From: Allosphingosinicella deserti
GTDB lineage: Bacteria; Pseudomonadota; Alphaproteobacteria; Sphingomonadales; Sphingomonadaceae
Length of the DNA stretch: 64,000 nt
NCBI RefSeq assembly: GCF_003012735.1
Contig: NZ_PXYI01000002.1
Span: forward strand, 682,001-746,000
Direction of reading: 5' to 3'
A program made the translations under genes and the position numbers. The notes beneath the pieces were generated by a model. The model was not told the origin of the DNA and did not search any database. It saw nothing but the letters and a program-made list of their open reading frames with translations. Below, in pieces: positions 60,553 through 64,000 of this stretch. How positions within the stretch are numbered: the first letter of the stretch is position 1; each line of letters begins with the position of its first letter.

Positions 60553-61632
60553 GTGCCCATAGTCCGGAATTTCCTGGTGACGGCGCTCTGTGCTTCGCTG
60601 GCCGCCTGCGGGAACGGCGCTGAGGACAAGGGCGGCCGCAATCGTCAGCCGCCGCTCGTCAAAGCCGCGCCGGCGGCGTCGATGCGTTTCGTCGAGACCG
60701 TCGAGGCGATCGGCACCGCAATGGCGAACGAGCAGGTCACGCTGTCGGCACCGGTGACCGAGCGCATCGTGCGGCTCGGCTTCGATGACGGCCAATATGT
60801 CCGCCGCGGCCAGATCATCGCCGTGCTCGCCCAGGGCCAGCAGACGGCGCAGCTTGCGGAAGCCCAGGCGCGTGCGCGCGAAGCGCAGCAGCAGCTCACC
60901 CGCGTCGAGGCGCTGCGCGAACGCGGCTTCGCCACCCAAAGCAATCTCGATGCCCAGATCGCCTCGGCCGCGGCGGCGCGCGCCCAGGCGGGCCAGGCGA
61001 CCGCCACGATCGGCGAGCGCGTGATCCGTGCGCCGTTCGCCGGCTGGGTCTCGCTGCGCACCATCTCGGCCGGCGCGGTGGTCAATTCGGGCACCCCGAT
61101 TGCGACGATCAGCGACATCTCGACGATCAAGCTGGATTTCCCCGTGCCTGAGACGGTGCTGGCGACGATCCGCCCCGGCCTCACCATCGAAGCGCGATCG
61201 GCCGCCTATCCCGACCAGCCGTTCCGCGGCCAGATCGCGACGATCGATCCGGTGATCGATCCGAACACCCGCGCGGTGACCGTCCGCGCCCGCCTTCCCA
61301 ATCCGGATGGGCGCCTCAAGCCCGGCATGCTGCTCACCGTCTCGATCGAGCAGGCGCCGCGGCTGTCGCTCGGTGTGCCGGAGCTCGCCGTCGTCGGCGA
61401 AGGCGACCGCCGCTTCGTCTACGTGATCGGCCGCGACGGCGCGGCGCATCGCACGGAGATCAAGGCCGGCTTGCGCAGCGAGGGCCGGATCGAGATCCTC
61501 CAGGGTCTGAGGCCCGGCGACCGGGTGGTGACCGACGGCGTCGTCAAACTGTCCGACGGGATGAAGGTGAAGCTCGCCGGCCCCGATGCATCGAGCGCTG
61601 CGGCACGCGGTCCCAAGAAATCGGGCGTATGA
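60553..61632 (+). CDS. RND efflux periplasmic adaptor (membrane fusion protein)
   Basis: 359 aa. A lipobox at CASLAACGNG makes it a lipoprotein adaptor. The barrel-sandwich half-motifs are VTLSAPVTERIVRLGFDDGQ and ERVIRAPFAGWVSLRTISAG, around a coiled-coil hairpin rich in Ala/Gln (AEAQARAREAQQQLTRVEAL). The beta-barrel part has IEARSAAYPDQPFRGQIATI and DPVIDPNTRAVTVRARLPNP. It joins the RND pump to an outer-membrane channel. Start is GTG. The pump gene begins 4 nt later. Confidence 0.93.
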   Translation: MPIVRNFLVTALCASLAACGNGAEDKGGRNRQPPLVKAAPAASMRFVETVEAIGTAMANEQVTLSAPVTERIVRLGFDDGQYVRRGQIIAVLAQGQQTAQLAEAQARAREAQQQLTRVEALRERGFATQSNLDAQIASAAAARAQAGQATATIGERVIRAPFAGWVSLRTISAGAVVNSGTPIATISDISTIKLDFPVPETVLATIRPGLTIEARSAAYPDQPFRGQIATIDPVIDPNTRAVTVRARLPNPDGRLKPGMLLTVSIEQAPRLSLGVPELAVVGEGDRRFVYVIGRDGAAHRTEIKAGLRSEGRIEILQGLRPGDRVVTDGVVKLSDGMKVKLAGPDASSAAARGPKKSGV

Positions 61633-61636
61633 CCCG

Positions 61637-64000
61637 ATGATGATCTCCGACGTCTCGGTCCGGCGGCCGGTATTCGCGGCGGTGGTCGCGATCCTGATCG
61701 CAGTGGTCGGCCTCGTCGGTTTCTTCTCGCTCTCGGTCCGCGAATATCCGGACGTCGATCCGCCCGTCGTCTCGATCACCACCGTCTATACCGGCGCTGC
61801 CGCAAGCGTCGTCGAAAGCCGGATCACCCAGGTGATCGAGGAACGGCTGTCGGGCATCGAGGGCCTGCAGACGATCACCTCGCGTTCGCGCGACGGCCAG
61901 TCGGAGATTTCGGTCGAGTTCAGCCCGGGCCGCTCGGTCGACGAGGCGGCCAACGACGTTCGCGACCGGATCGGCGGGGCCGCCCAGGATCTGCCCGAGG
62001 AAGCGCTGGCGTCGGAAGTCCGCAAGGTCGATGCCGACGCCTCGCCGATCCTGTTCCTGGTCTTCTCCAAGCCTGGCTGGAACCAGCTCCAGCTCTCCGA
62101 TTACATCGACCGCAACGTGCTCGATCGCTTCTCGTCGCTCGACGGGGTCGCCCGGGTGTTCATCGGCGGCGAGGCGCGGCCGGCGATGCGGATCTGGCTG
62201 AAGCCGGAGCGGCTGGCCGCGTTCGGCCTCACCCCCGCCGATGTCGAGCAGGGGCTGCGCACCCAGAATGTCGAGCTTCCCGCCGGGCGCCTGGAATCGT
62301 CGGCGCAGAATGTGACCCTCCGGGTCAACCGGCCGTTCGCGACGGCGCAGGAATTCACCCGGCTGATCGTCGGCCGCGGCAATAACGGCTATCTCGTGCG
62401 CCTCGGCGATGTCGCCCGGGTGGAGCAGGGCCCGGAGAATCCCTATTCGGCGTTCCGCAACAACGGCGCCTCGTCGGTCGGCCTCGGCATCGTCCGCCAA
62501 TCCGGCGCCAACACGCTGTCGGTCGCTGAGGCTGCAAAGGCGCTGGCGGAGCAGATCAAGCCGAGCCTGCCCGACGGCATGACCGTGACCGTCGCGTCGG
62601 ACGAAAGCCTGTTCATCAGCCGCGCGATCGACGGCGTCTACCACACCTTGTTCGAGGCCGCCGTGCTGGTGGTCATCGTCATCTTCCTGTTCCTGGGCAG
62701 CTGGCGCGCGACCTTGATCCCGGCGATCACCGTGCCGCTGTGCCTGCTCGCCTCGTTCGCGGTGCTGTGGGCGGTCGGCTTCTCGATCAATCTGCTCACC
62801 CTGCTGGCGCTCGTGCTGGCGATCGGCATCGTCGTCGACGACGCGATCGTCGTGCTCGAAAATGTCTATCACCGCATCGAATCGGGCGAGCCGCCGCTCG
62901 CCGCCGCGTTCGAGGGCACGCGTCAGGTCGGCTTCGCGATCATCTCGACCACGCTGGTGATCTGCGCGGTGTTCGTGCCGGTGATGTTCATCGCCGGCCA
63001 GACCGGCCTGCTGTTCCGCGAGCTCGCGGTGGCGATGATCGGCGCGGTCGCCTTTTCAGGCTTCCTCGCGCTCAGCCTGACCCCGATGCTCTGTTCCAAG
63101 CTGCTGCGCCACGAAACCCGCGGGCGCTTCGCCGGTTGGCTCGACGATCGCTTCAAGCGGCTGGAGACCGGCTACGGCCGTGGCCTGGAAAAGGCCATGG
63201 CGCGGCCGAAGACGGCCTTCGTGCTGCTCGCCTTGCTGTTCGCCGGCACCGCCACTCTGTTCACGACCCTGCAGTCGGAGCTGGTGCCGAGCGAGGATGT
63301 CGGCATCCTCGAAGCCAGCATCTCCGCACCGGAGGGAACCGGCTTCGCCGAGATGGACCGCTACATGCTCGAGGCGCAGGACAAATTGCTGCCGCTGACC
63401 AAGGAGGGTGCGGTCCGCAACGTCATCCAGCGGACGCCCGGCGGGTTCAGCGCGAGCGACGACTTCAACTCGGGTCGCTTCATCATCTTCCTGCGGCCGT
63501 GGGAAGACCGGACCGAGACCACGCAGGAGGTCGTCGGGGAGGTCAACAGGCGGCTGGCGGAGCTGCCGACGATCCGCGGCAACGCGACGGTGCGCTCGTC
63601 GATCGGCCGCGGCCGCGGACAGCCGATCAATTTCGTCATCGCCGGATCGACCTACGAGGATCTCGCCCGCGCCCGCGACCGCATCCTCGCTGCGGCGGAG
63701 GGCAATCCCGGCCTCGTCAATCTCGACAGCGACTATAAAGAAACCAAGCCGCAGCTGCGCATCGACGTCGACACCGCGCGCGCCGGCGATCTCGGAGTCT
63801 CGGTGTCCGACGTCAGCCAGGCGCTGCAGACCCTGCTCGGTTCGCGCCGCGTCTCGACTTATGTCGATCGCGGCGAGGAATATCGCGTCGTCGTCCAGGC
63901 CGAGGCGCCGGCCCGCGCCACCGAGGCGAACCTCGCCACCATCCATGTCCGCAGCCGCTCGGGCGCGCTGATCCCGCTGTCCAACCTCGTCACGATGAAC
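61637..64000 (+). CDS. RND efflux permease, partial (runs off the window)
   Basis: 788 residues of an about 1030-aa AcrB/MexB-type proton-driven pump; no stop before the edge. The start SDVSVRRPVFAAVVAILIAV is the first membrane helix, and the proton-relay aspartates are in GIVVDDAIVVLENVYHRIES. LTPMLCSKLLRHE, QSELVPSEDVGILEASISAP and LGSRRVSTYVDRGEEYRVVV also fit. ATG at 61637 (a second at 61640). Forms an operon with the adaptor. Substrates unknown. Confidence 0.95.
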   Translation, partial: MMISDVSVRRPVFAAVVAILIAVVGLVGFFSLSVREYPDVDPPVVSITTVYTGAAASVVESRITQVIEERLSGIEGLQTITSRSRDGQSEISVEFSPGRSVDEAANDVRDRIGGAAQDLPEEALASEVRKVDADASPILFLVFSKPGWNQLQLSDYIDRNVLDRFSSLDGVARVFIGGEARPAMRIWLKPERLAAFGLTPADVEQGLRTQNVELPAGRLESSAQNVTLRVNRPFATAQEFTRLIVGRGNNGYLVRLGDVARVEQGPENPYSAFRNNGASSVGLGIVRQSGANTLSVAEAAKALAEQIKPSLPDGMTVTVASDESLFISRAIDGVYHTLFEAAVLVVIVIFLFLGSWRATLIPAITVPLCLLASFAVLWAVGFSINLLTLLALVLAIGIVVDDAIVVLENVYHRIESGEPPLAAAFEGTRQVGFAIISTTLVICAVFVPVMFIAGQTGLLFRELAVAMIGAVAFSGFLALSLTPMLCSKLLRHETRGRFAGWLDDRFKRLETGYGRGLEKAMARPKTAFVLLALLFAGTATLFTTLQSELVPSEDVGILEASISAPEGTGFAEMDRYMLEAQDKLLPLTKEGAVRNVIQRTPGGFSASDDFNSGRFIIFLRPWEDRTETTQEVVGEVNRRLAELPTIRGNATVRSSIGRGRGQPINFVIAGSTYEDLARARDRILAAAEGNPGLVNLDSDYKETKPQLRIDVDTARAGDLGVSVSDVSQALQTLLGSRRVSTYVDRGEEYRVVVQAEAPARATEANLATIHVRSRSGALIPLSNLVTMN

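Noticed and set aside
1..64000. CRISPR array, rRNA genes, insertion sequences, prophage
   Set aside because: No regularly spaced repeats, rRNA-like sequence, transposase, integrase or phage structural gene was seen on either strand.

Overview
The window is high-GC chromosomal DNA from an alphaproteobacterium, most likely a sphingomonad. The pointers are a CtrA cell-cycle regulator, a NasST/NirBD nitrite-assimilation cluster, ribosomal protein S9 with an acidic/Ala-rich N-terminal extension, a FecI-FecR-TonB receptor set, and housekeeping genes (rplM-rpsI, cutA-ctaA, zur, dxs, tlyA) in ordinary alphaproteobacterial form. No transposase, integrase, CRISPR array or rRNA gene was seen. One tRNA, Gly(CCC), is present.

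Layout. 0-3.2 kb: a decayed cupin-like gene, two small membrane proteins, a secreted alpha/beta hydrolase and a membrane-anchored LytTR regulator. 3.2-13.1 kb: a nitrite assimilation regulon on the minus strand (FNT-family nitrite channel, PP2C/Ser-Thr kinase fusion, nasT, nasS, nirB, nirD, cobA, outer-membrane porin). Both the channel gene and nirB are preceded by an RNA leader with two hexaloop hairpins followed by a terminator, the form expected for control by the ANTAR antiterminator NasT. No nitrate reductase is in the window. 13.2-20.5 kb: mixed regulators, including a frameshifted HD-GYP gene, an ECF sigma/membrane-partner set, a flavodoxin-fold oxidoreductase fragment, an ATP-grasp enzyme and a ferritin-like protein. 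20.5-21.6 kb: tRNA-Gly and a repeat-rich non-coding stretch. 21.6-31.1 kb: a TPR-methyltransferase, a SUFU-domain protein, a FecI/FecR/TonB-receptor/metallo-beta-lactamase operon, and a small lipoprotein beside an HExxH protein.

31.3-43.3 kb is a signalling block, all on the minus strand: a CHASE3-like hybrid kinase with HPt, ctrA, then five genes joined by four consecutive 4-nt stop/start overlaps (receiver protein, TPR/YaiO-type outer-membrane barrel, HEAT-repeat membrane protein, family-2 processive glycosyltransferase, hybrid histidine kinase with HPt), then a triple-PAS hybrid kinase. The five-gene unit looks like a synthase-dependent polysaccharide synthesis/export system with its own phosphorelay, starting 25 nt after ctrA. 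It is the strongest candidate here for an undescribed system.

43.5-64 kb: DUF1499 protein, aldo/keto reductase, a GbsR/MarR-type regulator with two matching palindromic operators controlling itself and a DUF4166/epimerase pair, rplM-rpsI, a DUF2975/XRE pair, a retropepsin-like protein, cutA-ctaA, a MerC-like protein with a Zur-box-like site beside zur, dxs, tlyA, two lipoproteins, and an RND efflux adaptor and pump (the pump runs off the right edge). Several intergenic gaps carry related imperfect palindromes.
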